From: CAYWRO01 sp964460345
GTDB taxonomy: Bacteria > Planctomycetota > Phycisphaerae > Phycisphaerales > UBA1924
NCBI GenBank assembly: GCA_964460345.1
Contig: CAYWRO010000009.1
Location: 7,149-71,148, forward strand
DNA length: 64,000 nt
Reading direction: 5' to 3'
Position 1 is the stretch's first letter. Each line of letters starts with the position of its first letter. Below the pieces are notes generated by a model, which worked only from the letters and a program-made list of their open reading frames with translations, was not told the origin of the DNA and did no database searches. The position numbers and the translations under genes were made by a program. Below are positions 17,496 to 28,457 of this stretch, piece by piece.

Positions 17496-18242
17496 TCAGA
17501 ATGGAATCATGATCCCCGCGTACACCATGATGGAGTCGCGCGACGGGTTGCGCACATCGCCTTCGATCCGTCCGTTGGAGATGTGGTGCCACCGCAGCCC
17601 CACCTGCAGGCGGGTTCCCGCATCATCAAGCTGCTTGGTGAACCCCACACCCGCCCGCGGCGTGAACGCGAAACCGGTTCCGGTCGCCGGGACGTTGTCG
17701 AACGCCCCCATCAACCCGATCCCGAGGTCCGCGTACACCGTCCAGTCCCACGGCTCGGTTTTCGGCACCTCCGGGTGCCAGAAGTGCCAGCGGAAGAGCA
17801 GGCTGCCATTCAGGCCGACGGTGTCGTCCCCCGCTTGAGCGAAGTACCAGGCGCCCGCCTCCACGGCGAACTCCAGCTCGTCGGCGACGAACCGGCTCCA
17901 CGTCACATGGAGGTTGTAATCCATGTCCTTGCTGAAGTTGTGCGCAACCCCGGCGCCGAAGGTAAGGTACTCCGCCCCGCATCGGCCAAACGGAATGCGC
18001 TCGGCGCCACCGGCCTCACGCTCGGGCTCCGCAACCGATGAACTGCTCTTGAACTCCGCGATCGCCTCCTCCACGATCCGATCTTCGTCCGGCCTTTCGA
18101 CCTCCGGCTGCGCGTCAAAGCGCAACGGCAGGAACTCCAGCCGCCTCACCGAGGCCGCCTCGCGCGCCAGCGCCCCCTGCTCGCCGGCCGCTGCGCCGCA
18201 CGTCGCCACCACCACGCTCACCACCGCTGCAAACGAGTTCAT
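17496..18242 (-). CDS. PagL-like lipid A 3-O-deacylase / outer-membrane beta-barrel
   Basis: The ATG at 18242 starts a signal peptide (MNSFAAVVSVVVATCGAAAG), giving 248 residues; a longer frame upstream lacks this. The C-terminal half is a beta-barrel pattern ending in aromatic phenylalanine (GIMIPF), typical of outer-membrane proteins. The segment WHHISNGRIEGDVRNPS matches the active-site region of PagL lipid A deacylases (His-Ser pair followed by NP). Such enzymes remove the 3-O acyl chain of lipid A. The central ~60 residues after the signal are acidic linker. The barrel call is stronger than the enzyme call. Confidence 0.65.
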   Translation of the reverse strand: MNSFAAVVSVVVATCGAAAGEQGALAREAASVRRLEFLPLRFDAQPEVERPDEDRIVEEAIAEFKSSSSVAEPEREAGGAERIPFGRCGAEYLTFGAGVAHNFSKDMDYNLHVTWSRFVADELEFAVEAGAWYFAQAGDDTVGLNGSLLFRWHFWHPEVPKTEPWDWTVYADLGIGLMGAFDNVPATGTGFAFTPRAGVGFTKQLDDAGTRLQVGLRWHHISNGRIEGDVRNPSRDSIMVYAGIMIPF

Positions 18243-18281
18243 GGGCGTAGAGGGTAGCAAAGCCGATAGGATCCCGTCGCG

Positions 18282-18542
18282 ATGCCGCCGGATGAGTCCA
18301 ACCCCGCCTCCCGCACCCCCGCCCCCGACCCGGAGATCGACCAGCGGCTGGTCCGCCTCGAAGAGGCCGCCGCCTTCACCGATCACACGGTCGAGCAACT
18401 CTCGGCGGAGATCACTGAACTTAACCGCCGGCTTCGCGAACTGGCCCACCGCACGGAACACCTGGAGCGGCGCCTCAGCGGCGTGGTTGAGGAAATCGAG
18501 AAGCGCGAGACGAACGAAGCCGGGGAGCCGCAGGAGGACTGA
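18282..18542 (+). CDS. SlyX-like coiled-coil protein
   Basis: This is an 86-residue acidic protein. Its central segment (IDQRLVRLEEAAAFTDHTVEQL) region is a coiled coil with the same pattern as E. coli SlyX (ARLAELESRLAFQE), and the length is close to the family's ~70-80 residues. SlyX function is unsettled. The C-terminus is acidic and disordered. It is divergent from the PagL-like gene and ends six bases before the leftward ABC transporter. Confidence 0.65.
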   Translation: MPPDESNPASRTPAPDPEIDQRLVRLEEAAAFTDHTVEQLSAEITELNRRLRELAHRTEHLERRLSGVVEEIEKRETNEAGEPQED

Positions 18543-18548
18543 CGCGGC

Positions 18549-21500
18549 TCACCAGTAAATGAACTTTTCAAGCAGCCGCCGCTCCCGATCATCCATGGCG
18601 TCCACATCCGGGATCAGGTACAGGTTCTGATCACTGTCGGTGATCAACCGCCCGCGCGCTCCGTACTCCTGAACGTTCTCCGGATGCCAGCGCGTGGTGA
18701 ACTTCTTCGGCCCCAGATCCGTCTCGACGTCGAACTCCAGGTGATTCGCCTCCAGATCAAGGTTGTTAAGGTGGCGGATCGTCTGCAGCATGTACCGCTT
18801 GCCGATGCTCGCCCCGATCGCCCGCCGCGTCGCCTCCGGCCATTCGCGTAGATCGCGCAGGATCCCCAGTTCAGCCTCCCTCGCCGGCGCTCCGGCCCGC
18901 CGCAGCGAAACGTATTCCTCTGGATGATGCACGGGCATGCATCGCACCGCGTAGATTCCACCGACGGCGATTCCCTTCCGCTCCACACGAAGCATCCCGT
19001 GCGCGCCGGCCTCGATCCGGGTCGCGTCCGGCGTCAGCCACCGCACAGTCCGCGGCGTCCGTTGCGGCGGAACCGCTTCCGGGTCTTCGGCTCCTTCCAT
19101 GCCGCGGAGCTTGCCGCCTGCCAGTTCCAGCGACTCGCCGAAGAGCCGCGCATACACGCCCCCTTCGCGGGCCAGTTCGCCGTGCGTGCCGGCCTCGACG
19201 ATCTCGCCGCGTTCGAGAACAAAGACGCGCTCGGCATCCTTGATCGTGCTCAGTCTGTGCGCGATCGAGATCGTCGTTCTACCGCGTGAGACCTCCCGCA
19301 GCGCCCGTCGCACCGCGGCTTCGCTCTCCGCATCCAGGCTGCTCGTCGCCTCATCCATGATCAACACGCGCGGGTCGGCCAGGAAGACGCGGGCGATCGC
19401 CACCCGCTGGCGCTCGCCGCCGGAAAGCCCCACTCCCCTGTCTCCCACCCACGTGTCGTACCCGTGCGGCTGCCGCAGGATGAACTCGTGACAGTCTGCC
19501 GCCATGGCGGCTTCAATCACCTCCTCGGGCCTGGCATCCGGCCGCCCATACGAGATGTTGACGGCGATGCTCCCGCGGAAGAGGAACGACTCCTGCAGCA
19601 CGACGCCGATCTGTCGCCGCAGTTCTTCCTTGCGCAGTTCGCGAACATCCACGCCGTCCAGGAGCACGCGCCCGGCGTCCGGATCGTAAAACCGGCAGAT
19701 CAGGTTCACGATCGTGCTCTTGCCGGACCCGCTCGCCCCCACCAGCGCCACCAGCGACCCCGCGGGGACATCCAGCGTCACATCGTGCAGGATCGGCCGA
19801 TGACGTTCATACCCGAACGTGACATTCTCCAGGCGCACATGCCCGCGGATTTCCTTCAACTCCACCGGCCTATCCGGCGAGTTCACGGCGGTGGGCGTGT
19901 CGAGAATCTCGAAGATCCGAGCAGCCTGCGTGCTGAACTGGCTCATCCAATTGGTGAACTGCGGCAGCGTCGCCAGCGGGGCGTAGAACATGAACAAATA
20001 CCCGAAGAACGCCATCAGTTCCCCGACGGTCATCTCTCCTTCCAGAACGAACCGCCCGCCAGCCCACCAGGCGATCCACCCGCCAAGCTGAAACAGCAGC
20101 GCCACCACCGGGTTAAACAGCGCCATCGTGTGTTCGATCGACCGTCGGCTGTGCCGCAGCCGCCCGCTGGCCTCCTCAAACCGATCGCCTTCCCGCTGTT
20201 CCTGCCCAAACGCCTTCACCACGCGGATGCCGGAAAGCATGCCGGAGAGCGCCCCGGACTGCCGCGCGGAGGCATCCCATGACCGGTGGTAGCGCGGGTA
20301 GATCCGCTTCCAGAAGAACACCGTCCCGCCCATCAGCAGCGGCGCCGGCAGCAGCGCCAGCAGGGCCAGGCGCGGATCGAGCGTGAACATCATGATGAAC
20401 ACGCCGACGACCAGCATGATCTGCAGGATCAATCCGCCCGTGAGCTGCCACACGAATCCATGCAGCGCCTCGGTGTCGTACGCCACGCGCCCGACAAGCG
20501 AACCCACCTGCTGCGTGTCGTAGAAGCCCAGCGACAACTGCTGCATGTGCCGCACCAGGCGCGAGCGCATCTCAAACGTGATTGCCGTTCCCACATCGGC
20601 CGCCAGCCGGCTGTTCGCCATCGACACGAACATGCGCAAAATCTGCACCCCCGCCAAAATCCCCACCAGGGCCAGCAGCATCTCCATCGCATCGTCCGTC
20701 CGCCCGGAAATCGCCCGCATCTGCGCCGCGGCCTCCGGGGTCGGCGGGAGCACATTGTCCACCAGGTAGCGCGTGAGTTGCGGCGAGACCAGATCCAGCC
20801 CCACGCCGATGACAAGCAGCACCAGCATCAGCACCGCCTGCCCGTAGTGCGGCCGCATCAACCGCATCATCCGCAGGGTCAACCCCCGGTGCTTCTCGCA
20901 CCGCGGGCACGGCGCGCCGGGGTGATCGAGCATCAGCCCGCACGCTGCGCACCGCCCGGGGTCCTTCTCATCCTCCTCGGTCAGTTCGATCTCTTCGCCG
21001 TGACGCAGCTGCTCGATCTTCGCCGCGGCACGCTCAAACCGGAACGACGCATCGTTCGGGTAATGAACCAGTTCGACCGGCTCGCCGTGCATCCGCGCCC
21101 GCAGCAGCCCCGACCCCACCGCGGACTCCGGCTCCAGGTGCTCGATGTCGTCCAGCGCGGCCTCAAAGACGACCTGCGGCTCGGGTTTCGCACCTGCGCC
21201 CTGCGCGGGCGAAGCCGTGCTGTCCGCGTCACCGGATTGGGCTGGCGTTCTGGCAGCAGGGAGGCCGCCACGGGCATGCCCATTCGACGGCTTCCTTCGT
21301 TTCAAGGCGCCGAGCCGCCCACCCAACTTCCCCCCGTTCTGGCTGATCTGAACCGTCCCCCCATTCACGCTGGCGACAACCAATCGCCGCCGGCTCGCCG
21401 CGAGCCACGTCGTCCCGGGTTGCCCCTCGGGGTCAAAGTCACTCCAGGTGCAGATCCGGACCGCGTCCGGGCCGCTTCCGTCGAGGTCCATCCCCCGCGC

Positions 21501-21569
21501 GCGCAACAACGACCGCACCTCCTCCGGCGGCGTCGCCAGCAATGAATGATGGCCATTCCCGCGACCCAC
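18549..21569 (-). CDS. ABC exporter with N-terminal zinc ribbon and C-terminal DUF1854
   Basis: A start near GTG 21569 (about 1006 residues) is preferred because a longer frame would run into ispG. The order is: a ~190-residue N-terminal PH-like domain, a zinc ribbon (CAACGLMLDH...CPRCEKH), six membrane helices of the exporter type, then the nucleotide-binding domain with Walker A GASGSGKST, signature LSGGERQR, Walker B VLIMDEATSSLD and H-loop AHRLST. The last ~165 residues are DUF1854 (from VRWLTPD to LEKFIYW). In other bacteria DUF1854 is often a separate small protein beside an ABC exporter near cyanophycin genes. Here it is fused, and no cyanophycin genes are seen. The substrate is unknown. 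Confidence 0.88.
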   Translation of the reverse strand: MGRGNGHHSLLATPPEEVRSLLRARGMDLDGSGPDAVRICTWSDFDPEGQPGTTWLAASRRRLVVASVNGGTVQISQNGGKLGGRLGALKRRKPSNGHARGGLPAARTPAQSGDADSTASPAQGAGAKPEPQVVFEAALDDIEHLEPESAVGSGLLRARMHGEPVELVHYPNDASFRFERAAAKIEQLRHGEEIELTEEDEKDPGRCAACGLMLDHPGAPCPRCEKHRGLTLRMMRLMRPHYGQAVLMLVLLVIGVGLDLVSPQLTRYLVDNVLPPTPEAAAQMRAISGRTDDAMEMLLALVGILAGVQILRMFVSMANSRLAADVGTAITFEMRSRLVRHMQQLSLGFYDTQQVGSLVGRVAYDTEALHGFVWQLTGGLILQIMLVVGVFIMMFTLDPRLALLALLPAPLLMGGTVFFWKRIYPRYHRSWDASARQSGALSGMLSGIRVVKAFGQEQREGDRFEEASGRLRHSRRSIEHTMALFNPVVALLFQLGGWIAWWAGGRFVLEGEMTVGELMAFFGYLFMFYAPLATLPQFTNWMSQFSTQAARIFEILDTPTAVNSPDRPVELKEIRGHVRLENVTFGYERHRPILHDVTLDVPAGSLVALVGASGSGKSTIVNLICRFYDPDAGRVLLDGVDVRELRKEELRRQIGVVLQESFLFRGSIAVNISYGRPDARPEEVIEAAMAADCHEFILRQPHGYDTWVGDRGVGLSGGERQRVAIARVFLADPRVLIMDEATSSLDAESEAAVRRALREVSRGRTTISIAHRLSTIKDAERVFVLERGEIVEAGTHGELAREGGVYARLFGESLELAGGKLRGMEGAEDPEAVPPQRTPRTVRWLTPDATRIEAGAHGMLRVERKGIAVGGIYAVRCMPVHHPEEYVSLRRAGAPAREAELGILRDLREWPEATRRAIGASIGKRYMLQTIRHLNNLDLEANHLEFDVETDLGPKKFTTRWHPENVQEYGARGRLITDSDQNLYLIPDVDAMDDRERRLLEKFIYW

Positions 21570-21696
21570 TGCCCCGGTTATACGTCCGGAGGCGGACAGA
21601 GCCCGGTGGGACTCGTTCCCGCCGAGCCGGCATGGCTTGCCGCGGCATCCACAGATGTGCGTGCCCGTGCCACCCGCGCCCCGTATCATCCTCCCC
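21570..21696. promoter_or_regulatory. Divergent promoter region of ABC exporter and ispG
   Basis: A 127-bp space between two divergent starts must hold both promoters. No clear -35/-10 pair or operator is recognised. Confidence 0.3.
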
Positions 21697-22995
<1,299 letters not shown>

Positions 22996-23030
22996 ATCAA
23001 GCTCCGATAGGCACTGCTTCGCGCCCGCCG

Positions 23031-24155
23031 CTATGGCAGCGCCTTGGCCTCTTCTTCGGTCAGTTCCGGCTGGTCGATCAGCGCCACGGTCGTGACCGCC
23101 TCATCCACTGCGCCCACTGCACGAACACGCAGGCGCACCCCCGTAAGGAAGTAACGCGTCGTCGTCACGGGCGGGCCGGCGGTCGTGTACCGGCCGTAGA
23201 CCTCCATGATCAGTGTCTCGCCCGAACTGGCTTCCCATGTCGCGCCGCTGTCGTCCGTTTCAAACTTTCCATTCGCCTCGCGCGTGTAGCTGACCTCCAA
23301 CCGCCCGTTCTTGTGGGCAACCACCAGCGCCGCGGACTCCGTCGGCGCAAAGCCCTTGACCTCGCCGAAAGTCACGTTCTGCGTTCCCCACACGAGCCCG
23401 AGCAGGCCCTCTGAGATCGTGTCCTGCGCCAGCACGCGGCTACCCGGCCGCGTTCCGTTCATCGGTCGGATCTGCACCCACGCGGTGTCCGAGCCAAGCA
23501 GCAGTTCGTCCGACCTGGCGACCACCTTTCCGCGGGTGATCGACCAGCCGGTCGCATCGCTCGGCAGCGCCGGCGTGATCTTCTGCGCGATGTACTTCCC
23601 CGACTCGACCCGGAAGCTCCGGTCTCCCAGCCCAAGTAGGCTCGGCGCGTGCGCCGCCAGCAGCCGCTCGCTGCTCTCGACATCAGGTCCCGGCCGAACC
23701 TCGACCTCCTCCCGGACCTGGTACTCGAGCGAGAAGTCCTGCACCGCCTCCACCACGGTCTCGCTCACGCCGTTGATCGTCCGCACCAGCGGCGCGCCGG
23801 CGACACCGCTCCATTCGTATCGGATCGTCTCCTCCGCCGCGTCTCCCGACCGGTCCGCCACGCGAAACGCGATCGCACGCGCACCAAGCTCGTTAAAACC
23901 TGTTGCGTACGGCAACTCAACGCGAAGCCGTTCAGCTCCCTCCACCCCGCGCCGCCACGCGGCATCCGGCTGGCGATCCGCCCCCGCGCGCATCACCACC
24001 ATCAGCGCCGAAACCATGGCTCCGGCGATCAACCCCGTGATCCCGAGCGCGAGGACCAGTTCCAGGAGCGAGAATCCCCTCAACCCCGCCCGGCGCGCAC
24101 CTTGTGCCCGAGGCCGCATCCCACGGCATGCGCCACGACCGCTGCCGTCAAGCAT
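23031..24155 (-). CDS. Prepilin-type pseudopilin (GspJ/PulJ-like)
   Basis: ATG 24155 has GGAAGG directly upstream and gives 374 residues; ATG 24119 is the alternative. The class III leader ends in RGFSLLELVLALG, with cleavage before F and glutamate at +5, followed by a single hydrophobic helix. The long C-terminal domain has many beta strands, as in large minor pseudopilins of type II secretion or type IV pili. No secretion ATPase or other pilin gene is nearby, so it probably works with a machine encoded elsewhere. The function is inferred from the leader only. Confidence 0.75.
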   Translation of the reverse strand: MLDGSGRGACRGMRPRAQGARRAGLRGFSLLELVLALGITGLIAGAMVSALMVVMRAGADRQPDAAWRRGVEGAERLRVELPYATGFNELGARAIAFRVADRSGDAAEETIRYEWSGVAGAPLVRTINGVSETVVEAVQDFSLEYQVREEVEVRPGPDVESSERLLAAHAPSLLGLGDRSFRVESGKYIAQKITPALPSDATGWSITRGKVVARSDELLLGSDTAWVQIRPMNGTRPGSRVLAQDTISEGLLGLVWGTQNVTFGEVKGFAPTESAALVVAHKNGRLEVSYTREANGKFETDDSGATWEASSGETLIMEVYGRYTTAGPPVTTTRYFLTGVRLRVRAVGAVDEAVTTVALIDQPELTEEEAKALP

Positions 24156-24248
24156 CACCTTCCGACGGCCCATACACGACTTATCGAACCAAACCGGCCC
24201 AGCCTCGACCTGTGCCGACAATTTCCTTCGGGCTCCGGCGGACCAGCC

Positions 24249-25277
24249 CTAAAGAGAGGCCTCCCCAACCTCCTCGCGGGGCGCTTTCAGCGGCACTTCC
24301 AGCACACACCGCACACCCTCCGGCGCCATGTCCAGTTCCACTCGCCCCCCCAGTTCATACTCGACAATCCCCCGAATCAGGCCCGTCCCCAGTCCCAACC
24401 GCCCGCACGACACCGGGGGGCCGCCCGCCTCCGACCACCGCACCCGTACAAAGCCGGTCCCGTTGGTCGAGTTCTTGCCCCCCGCAATACGCCCGTGCGG
24501 ATCAACCTCCCAGTTCACCGTCACGCGCCCCCCGGGGGTCGAGAGCGCCCCATACTTTGCCGCGTTCGTCGCAAGTTCGTGCAGCGTCATGCAGACGGCC
24601 CCGCTTGCCTGTGCCGGCAGCGTCACCGGCGCTCCTTCGACCCGAATCCTTTCACCCCCCTCCTCCTGCAACTTCCTCTCTCGCTCTTCCGGTCCCTCGT
24701 ACGGCGCCAGCGTAATCCGCACAACGCGTTCCAGATCAATCCCTTCCCACCTCGCTGCCGCCAGCGCTTCGTGCGCCCGCCCCAGTGCCCGAACCCGGCC
24801 CAGGAACGATCGCATAAACCCCTTCAGGTCGGTCGACCACGCCTCCGTCTGCTCCGCCATCGCGATCACCGCCGACAGGTTGTTCTTCACCCGATGGTCC
24901 AACTCGCGCATCATCCTCGTCCGATGTTCCTCCTCGCGCCGCAGACGCTCACGCAACAACTCGTTCGACATCGCGTACACGAAGAACATCCACAAGATCG
25001 GTGTCACCACCCGCACCAGGTCCACGTACTGGTCCAGTCGCAGCGGCGTCGTCCATTCCACGACCGCCCAGAGATGCGTCACTGATCCCAGCAGCAACAC
25101 ACCCGCCAGCACAAACCGGGCGTCCCGCGGCAGGCCCGTTCCCCGCACAAGCACCACCAGCAGCCCGGACAACGCGGCCACCAACCCACCACCCTCAATC
25201 AGGGCAATCCCAACGTCCGTACCCGAAGCCTGAGCGACCAGGCCTGGCCAATTACTCGCCGCGGCGGCATCAAGCAT
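24249..25277 (-). CDS. HWE/HisKA_2-type membrane sensor histidine kinase
   Basis: The 342-residue protein starts at ATG 25277 and overlaps the upstream gene by 8 bp. Four membrane helices occupy about 20-115. The dimerisation box is MRELDHRVKNNLSAV with the phospho-accepting histidine in DHR. The ATPase domain shows LHELATNAAKYGAL and GLGTGLIRGIVEYELGG, both typical of the HWE/HisKA_2 group. No response regulator is adjacent, so the phosphate acceptor must be elsewhere. The gene pairs with the small membrane protein before it. Confidence 0.88.
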   Translation of the reverse strand: MLDAAAASNWPGLVAQASGTDVGIALIEGGGLVAALSGLLVVLVRGTGLPRDARFVLAGVLLLGSVTHLWAVVEWTTPLRLDQYVDLVRVVTPILWMFFVYAMSNELLRERLRREEEHRTRMMRELDHRVKNNLSAVIAMAEQTEAWSTDLKGFMRSFLGRVRALGRAHEALAAARWEGIDLERVVRITLAPYEGPEERERKLQEEGGERIRVEGAPVTLPAQASGAVCMTLHELATNAAKYGALSTPGGRVTVNWEVDPHGRIAGGKNSTNGTGFVRVRWSEAGGPPVSCGRLGLGTGLIRGIVEYELGGRVELDMAPEGVRCVLEVPLKAPREEVGEASL

Positions 25278-25617
25278 CGGCCGCCCCTTCCGCTCTTCCA
25301 GCCGATGTCAAAGCCAGGCGCTTCGCGCGCGCCTCGCGTTCCTTCTGGCTCGCTTCGCGCGACAACGCCACGACCGCGCACCACCACGCCAGCAGCGCTG
25401 AACTCAGCGCATAGCAGCCGTGCTCAAGGGCGTTCATGACCTCCTCCGCCCAGTAAATCTCGATGATTGTGAACACCCAACCTGCCAGCAGCGCTGCAAA
25501 GGCCATCAGCAGCAGCCCGAACTTCGGAATGAGTTGCAGTTTCCTCCACCCGATCCCAAAGAAGATCACCGCGCAGACGCCCAGAATCAACGTGATGACT
25601 TCACGTTCCTCGACCAC
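25270..25617 (-). CDS. Small membrane protein paired with histidine kinase
   Basis: The 115-residue product begins with GTG at 25617 and has three hydrophobic helices (ITLILGVCAVIFFGIGW; LLLMAFAALLAGWVFTII; CYALSSALLAWWCAVVAL) and a basic C-terminal tail. It overlaps the kinase by 8 bp and shares its layout of short loops, so it may form a sensory complex with it. No family is identified. The promoter may lie in the space at 25618-25863, where TATGAT occurs on the minus strand. Confidence 0.65.
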   Translation of the reverse strand: MVEEREVITLILGVCAVIFFGIGWRKLQLIPKFGLLLMAFAALLAGWVFTIIEIYWAEEVMNALEHGCYALSSALLAWWCAVVALSREASQKEREARAKRLALTSAGRAEGAADA

Positions 25618-25863
25618 GCTGGGTCAACCCCTGGCAAGCGACTCCCACACCGACTTCATCATACACGAAACTGCAGAAAGATCAGGTGTTGCATCGCTCG
25701 CCTGCACGTTCCTGCCGCGCGTTGGCGTCATGACTCCCCCCGAAAGGGGCAGACTTTTGTGTGTTACGCCGCGAGGAAACTCCCCCGTTCGGGCATTCTC
25801 CAGGGAGAACCGAAGTTACCGCCTGATCCCCCGCCTCGCTGCGCCGCTGATACCCGCCGCGGC
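25618..25863. other. Intergenic region upstream of kinase operon
   Basis: No gene is recognised. On the minus strand the TATGAT around 25660 is a plausible -10 box for the leftward kinase operon. No riboswitch or palindrome of note is seen. Confidence 0.3.
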
Positions 25864-26253
25864 TCAGCTGCCGGCAAGTCGCGCCTCAACGCGCTTGATG
25901 GCCCGCCACATGCCCGCCCTGTTCTTCCCCGCGCCGACCGCCCCGACCGCCTCTATCCCTCGCTGCAGCGCCGTCTCGCTTACCAGGAGGGCCACCGGCG
26001 CTCCGCCGATCGCCCGCGCCATCTCGCGCACCGCCGCCCGTTCCCGCCGCCCCAATCGCAGACGGAATGAGAGCAACAGAAACGCACGCTCCGCATCCGG
26101 CAGTCGCGCGTACCGCCGCCAGAGCGAATGCAGCGACACCCCCGCCATCAGCCCGCCCCCGACACACACCATCATCCACGGCAGCACGACCGAAAGTGCA
26201 ACACCAATCCCCTCCACCTCTCCCGTCACAATTCCCACCGGCTCAACGTTCAA
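25864..26253 (-). CDS. Single-helix membrane protein of unknown function
   Basis: This 129-residue protein has an N-terminal membrane helix (VALSVVLPWMMVCVGGGLMAG) and a basic helical tail with several RxxR patterns (SFRLRLGRRERAAVREMARAI). Its ATG at 26253 overlaps the stop of the HEAT-repeat gene by 4 bp, so the two are co-translated. No family is recognised. Confidence 0.55.
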   Translation of the reverse strand: MNVEPVGIVTGEVEGIGVALSVVLPWMMVCVGGGLMAGVSLHSLWRRYARLPDAERAFLLLSFRLRLGRRERAAVREMARAIGGAPVALLVSETALQRGIEAVGAVGAGKNRAGMWRAIKRVEARLAGS

Positions 26254-28457
26254 GGCATGACCCTCAACAGTTCTGCGCTGCGGACGACAACACTCATTCC
26301 GTTCACATCCTCTCGCCGGCTCATCGCTCCTTCTCCATCTTCCTCACTCATGTCCGCCTGCACCGTCTCCGGTGCATCGTCGCAATCCTCTCCACCTGCC
26401 CACGCGCGTGCCGCCCACCCCGCGCGCATCCCCCGCAGCAAGCGCTCGGAGAGCGCCCCCGCGCGCACGCGCACCACCTCCTCCGCATCCGTCCGCGACA
26501 GATCCTCCACCCGCGCCGCCAGCGCACTTGCAATCTCCGGCGACCTGCTCGCCACCCGCCCCATGGCCCACAACCCGCTGAGGCGCATCATCACATCGTC
26601 GGCCGCCAGCATGCCGCTGATCGCCGACCCCGCGCCCGCCGCGAGTTCCGCATCGCGCACGACACCGTCAAGACCCACCGCGGACTGCATCGCCGCCCGC
26701 ACCGCCGCCGCTCGCACGCGATGGTGCGCATCCTGCAGGTACCGCTCGAGCACGCGGCGCAGCCCCTGCTCGTCACCGCCGACCTGGTCGCGCTGACCGG
26801 CCGCACCGGCCACCTCCACGGCGTTCGCCCGCACCCGCGCATCGGGATGGCTCAGGCACGCTCGCACCGCGGCGGCGCTCACCGCAGACCGCACAAATCC
26901 CAGCGCCCGAACCGCAGTCGCCACAACATGCGCTGGGCTCAGCGGCTCACTCGTCTGGTCAACCTCGGCACTGCCCGCCTGCTCCCCTCGGCCGGCCACC
27001 CCGCTCAGGGCCGACAGCAGCTCCAGTTCCACCTCCCGGCAAACCCTCAGCCGCATCGCGAGTTGAATCGCCGCAACACGCTGGCCCGCCGTGCCCGACT
27101 TGATCCGCAAACGCAGCCGATCCAGGAAGACCGCCCGGTCCTCCTCCATCGCACGTCGCGCACGCAACCGCCCGCCAGCCGCTGCGCCCGAGCCGAGCCG
27201 CATCGCCGCACCAAGCCGGGCCGCCATGTCGCGCACCGTGGCGTGTGCCGATCGCTCCAGGTGCGGCATCGCCCGCCGCGCCGCGTTCGTCTCCCGCATC
27301 TGGCTCCGCGACAGCAGCGCCGTCGCCGCGGCACGCGCGACAGGTTGCTCCGCATCGAAGCACAGGTCCGCCAGGCATGCCGCCCCCGCCTCACCCTCCC
27401 AGGCCGCTGCTGCGCGAACTGCCCCAAGTCGCACGCCCTCGCTCGGGTCGGCGATCATCCCGCCCACGAGCCGGGAGCCAGCCGCCTCCGGCATCGCCGA
27501 CGCCAGACGCAACACTCCCGCTCGAATCGCCGGGTGCGCCTCCGCCGATCCGCATGCCGCGTCCATTGACCACGCCGCAAGCGCGTGCCGCAACTTCGCC
27601 AGTCTGGCCGGGTGCGCCAGCAGATGCGCCCGCTGCGCCACATGGGCGATCTCCTCGCCCCCCATCCTGCTTACGCGGTCGCGACAGGCCGCCTCAAGCG
27701 CCGGTTCCGTCAGCCACACGAACGCGAATCCCGCGAACCGGGGGTTTTCATCCTTCCTGATGATCCCGCGCAGCGCCATCGCCACCGGCCCGGAGCCATC
27801 CCGGACGACTCTGCCGGCGGCCCCGCGCCGGGCGCACGACGCAGAAAGCAACTCCGCCAGCGCGATCAAAGCGCCGCGCCTGCGATGATCCGGATACGCC
27901 GCGGCGGCTCGCGCGATGGCCGCGTCGACCGATGCAGGTCGCGGCCCGGATTCGCCGCCGGGCCAGACTGCCGACCGGGCCAACTCAATGAGCGCTCCCT
28001 CCGCTGCTTCTTCGCCTGCAAGCAGGCTGTCCGCAACGCGCTCCGCCAACTCGACCAGCCCGAGCTCGCCGACCAGCGAAACCGCTCGCTTTCGCATCGC
28101 TCGATCCGAGTCATCCAGCAGGCGTTGGCACAGCGCCGTCCAGCGCTCCCCTCCGGCCGCCATCGCGGCGTGGCGGGCCTCGCCCGGCAGGCGGTCCCAC
28201 GAACGCACGATCTCAAGGAGAGCCGCCTCGCCCCCCGAGTCGCGCTCCAGCCCCGCCTCAATCAGTGCCGCGGCGAGCACCCCCCGCTCCTCCCCCGCCG
28301 CGGCTCGCAGGGCCTCCCCGATTGCGGTGGCCCGCAGCGACGGCGGCAGCTTCGCCAAGGCTCGCCACCGCCCGGAAGCGGGCCCTGCAAGAGCAACCGC
28401 CAGTTCCGGGGGCACCAGATTCGGGACGGCGAGCCGCTTGGTCAGCCGTACATACAA
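26250..28457 (-). CDS. HEAT-repeat protein
   Basis: The product is a ~735-residue all-helical protein rich in alanine and arginine. Repeating helical pairs such as RLLDDSDRAMRKRAVSLVGE, LASAMPEAAGSRLVGGMI, LSHPDARVRANAVEVAG and LQDAHHRVRAAAVRAAM are typical HEAT repeats. HEAT repeats form a solenoid for binding other proteins. The start is uncertain. Sequence upstream of 28457 has codon use unlike the rest of the gene, so TTG 28457 is used here; GTG 28415 is another option. The membrane protein at 25864 follows in a 4-bp overlap. Confidence 0.7.
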   Translation of the reverse strand: MYVRLTKRLAVPNLVPPELAVALAGPASGRWRALAKLPPSLRATAIGEALRAAAGEERGVLAAALIEAGLERDSGGEAALLEIVRSWDRLPGEARHAAMAAGGERWTALCQRLLDDSDRAMRKRAVSLVGELGLVELAERVADSLLAGEEAAEGALIELARSAVWPGGESGPRPASVDAAIARAAAAYPDHRRRGALIALAELLSASCARRGAAGRVVRDGSGPVAMALRGIIRKDENPRFAGFAFVWLTEPALEAACRDRVSRMGGEEIAHVAQRAHLLAHPARLAKLRHALAAWSMDAACGSAEAHPAIRAGVLRLASAMPEAAGSRLVGGMIADPSEGVRLGAVRAAAAWEGEAGAACLADLCFDAEQPVARAAATALLSRSQMRETNAARRAMPHLERSAHATVRDMAARLGAAMRLGSGAAAGGRLRARRAMEEDRAVFLDRLRLRIKSGTAGQRVAAIQLAMRLRVCREVELELLSALSGVAGRGEQAGSAEVDQTSEPLSPAHVVATAVRALGFVRSAVSAAAVRACLSHPDARVRANAVEVAGAAGQRDQVGGDEQGLRRVLERYLQDAHHRVRAAAVRAAMQSAVGLDGVVRDAELAAGAGSAISGMLAADDVMMRLSGLWAMGRVASRSPEIASALAARVEDLSRTDAEEVVRVRAGALSERLLRGMRAGWAARAWAGGEDCDDAPETVQADMSEEDGEGAMSRREDVNGMSVVVRSAELLRVMP

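Noticed and set aside
25618..25863. Cyclic-di-GMP or other riboswitch before the kinase operon
   Set aside because: I looked for conserved GEMM-type motifs on both strands and could not find the GGACGCAAAGC-like core.
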